Assembly: GCA_947480815.1 (NCBI GenBank)
Contig: CANKEA010000078.1
Coordinates: 1 to 6,209, forward strand
DNA: 6,209 nt
Reading direction: 5' to 3'
Source of the DNA: Caulobacterales bacterium
GTDB taxonomy: Bacteria > Pseudomonadota > Alphaproteobacteria > Caulobacterales > Caulobacteraceae
Positions 5,958 to 6,209 of the stretch are shown in pieces. The notes beneath the pieces are model-generated. The model was not told the origin of the DNA and did not search any database. It saw only the letters and a program-made list of their open reading frames with translations. The translations under genes and the position numbers were made by a program. Each line of letters begins with the position of its first letter. Position 1 is the first letter of the stretch.

Positions 5958-6209
5958 ATGAAATATGCACCCCTCCTGCTCGCCCTGGCCCTGGTGCCGC
6001 TCGCCGCCACGGCGCAGACGCCACGAGCCCCTGCGCCCGCCATGGAAGCCGGCAGGCCTGCGTCGACGCCGCTGAGCCCTGACGACCAGGCCATCGTCGA
6101 CCGGGCGGTAACCTATCTGGAGGGGCTGAGCGCCGCCACCGGTCGATTCGCCCAGACCGATGCGCGCGGCACGGAGACAGGGGGGACTATCAGCCTGCAG
6201 CGCCCTGGA
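5958..6209 (+). CDS. lolA: Outer-membrane lipoprotein carrier LolA (5' part)
   Basis: Eighty-four codons are present before the window ends in frame. The first 19 residues are a signal peptide (MKYAPLLLALALVPLAATA) with K2, a leucine/alanine core and an A17-T18-A19 cleavage site; no lipobox cysteine is present, so the product should be soluble and periplasmic. A low-complexity proline/alanine-rich stretch (21-40) precedes the mature domain. That domain begins with DDQAIVDRAVTYLEGLSAATGRFAQTD and runs on to GGTISLQRPG, matching the LolA opening: a helix, then the RFxQ strand, then the GxxxLxRPG strand. LolA takes lipoproteins from LolCDE at the inner membrane and delivers them to the outer membrane. 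AGGA (5945-5948) lies 9 bases before the ATG. Most of the protein, usually about 200 residues or more, is beyond the edge. The position after ftsK is one I recall from other alphaproteobacteria. Confidence 0.9.
   Translation, partial: MKYAPLLLALALVPLAATAQTPRAPAPAMEAGRPASTPLSPDDQAIVDRAVTYLEGLSAATGRFAQTDARGTETGGTISLQRPG

Overview
This is an ordinary, gene-dense chromosomal window from a GC-rich bacterium, most likely an alphaproteobacterium. I base that on four things: a free-standing ProXp-ala-type tRNA deacylase; a CnoX-like thioredoxin-TPR protein that keeps its CGPC active site; a Trm112-like protein with only one cysteine; and a short FtsK followed by LolA. The gene order recalls Rhodospirillales or Caulobacterales chromosomes. 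That placement comes from memory of gene neighbourhoods and was not searched.

Layout. Bases 1-214 hold the 3' end of a prolyl-tRNA editing deacylase gene. After a 77-bp gap containing two 10-bp perfect palindromes comes a tight three-gene + strand run: a CnoX-like thioredoxin/TPR co-chaperone (292-1194), a stand-alone Lon N-terminal-domain protein (1204-1866) and a Trm112-like small protein (1876-2079). Each gap inside this run is exactly 9 bp, so one transcript is likely. A 27-bp convergent junction then separates it from a - strand FAD-dependent UbiH/COQ6-family hydroxylase of ubiquinone synthesis (2107-3369). That gene diverges from ftsK (3506-5830), a complete membrane-anchored DNA translocase. 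After 127 bp of non-coding sequence comes the 5' end of lolA (5958 to the window edge), the periplasmic lipoprotein carrier.

How the genes relate. They are housekeeping genes for translation fidelity, protein quality control, support of methyltransferases, quinone synthesis, chromosome segregation and outer-membrane biogenesis. The only plausible functional link inside an operon is the CnoX-like and Lon-domain pair, both related to protein quality control. That link is an inference.

I found no RNA genes, CRISPR arrays, insertion sequences, toxin-antitoxin or defence genes, frameshifts or signs of horizontal transfer. The points most worth checking are an exact TTAACCAT octamer (a CtrA-type half-site) between the hydroxylase gene and ftsK, the cysteine-poor Trm112 protein, the GAEG variant of the flavoprotein motif, and the conserved-looking CnoX/Lon-domain pairing. 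I do not see a convincing previously undescribed system here.
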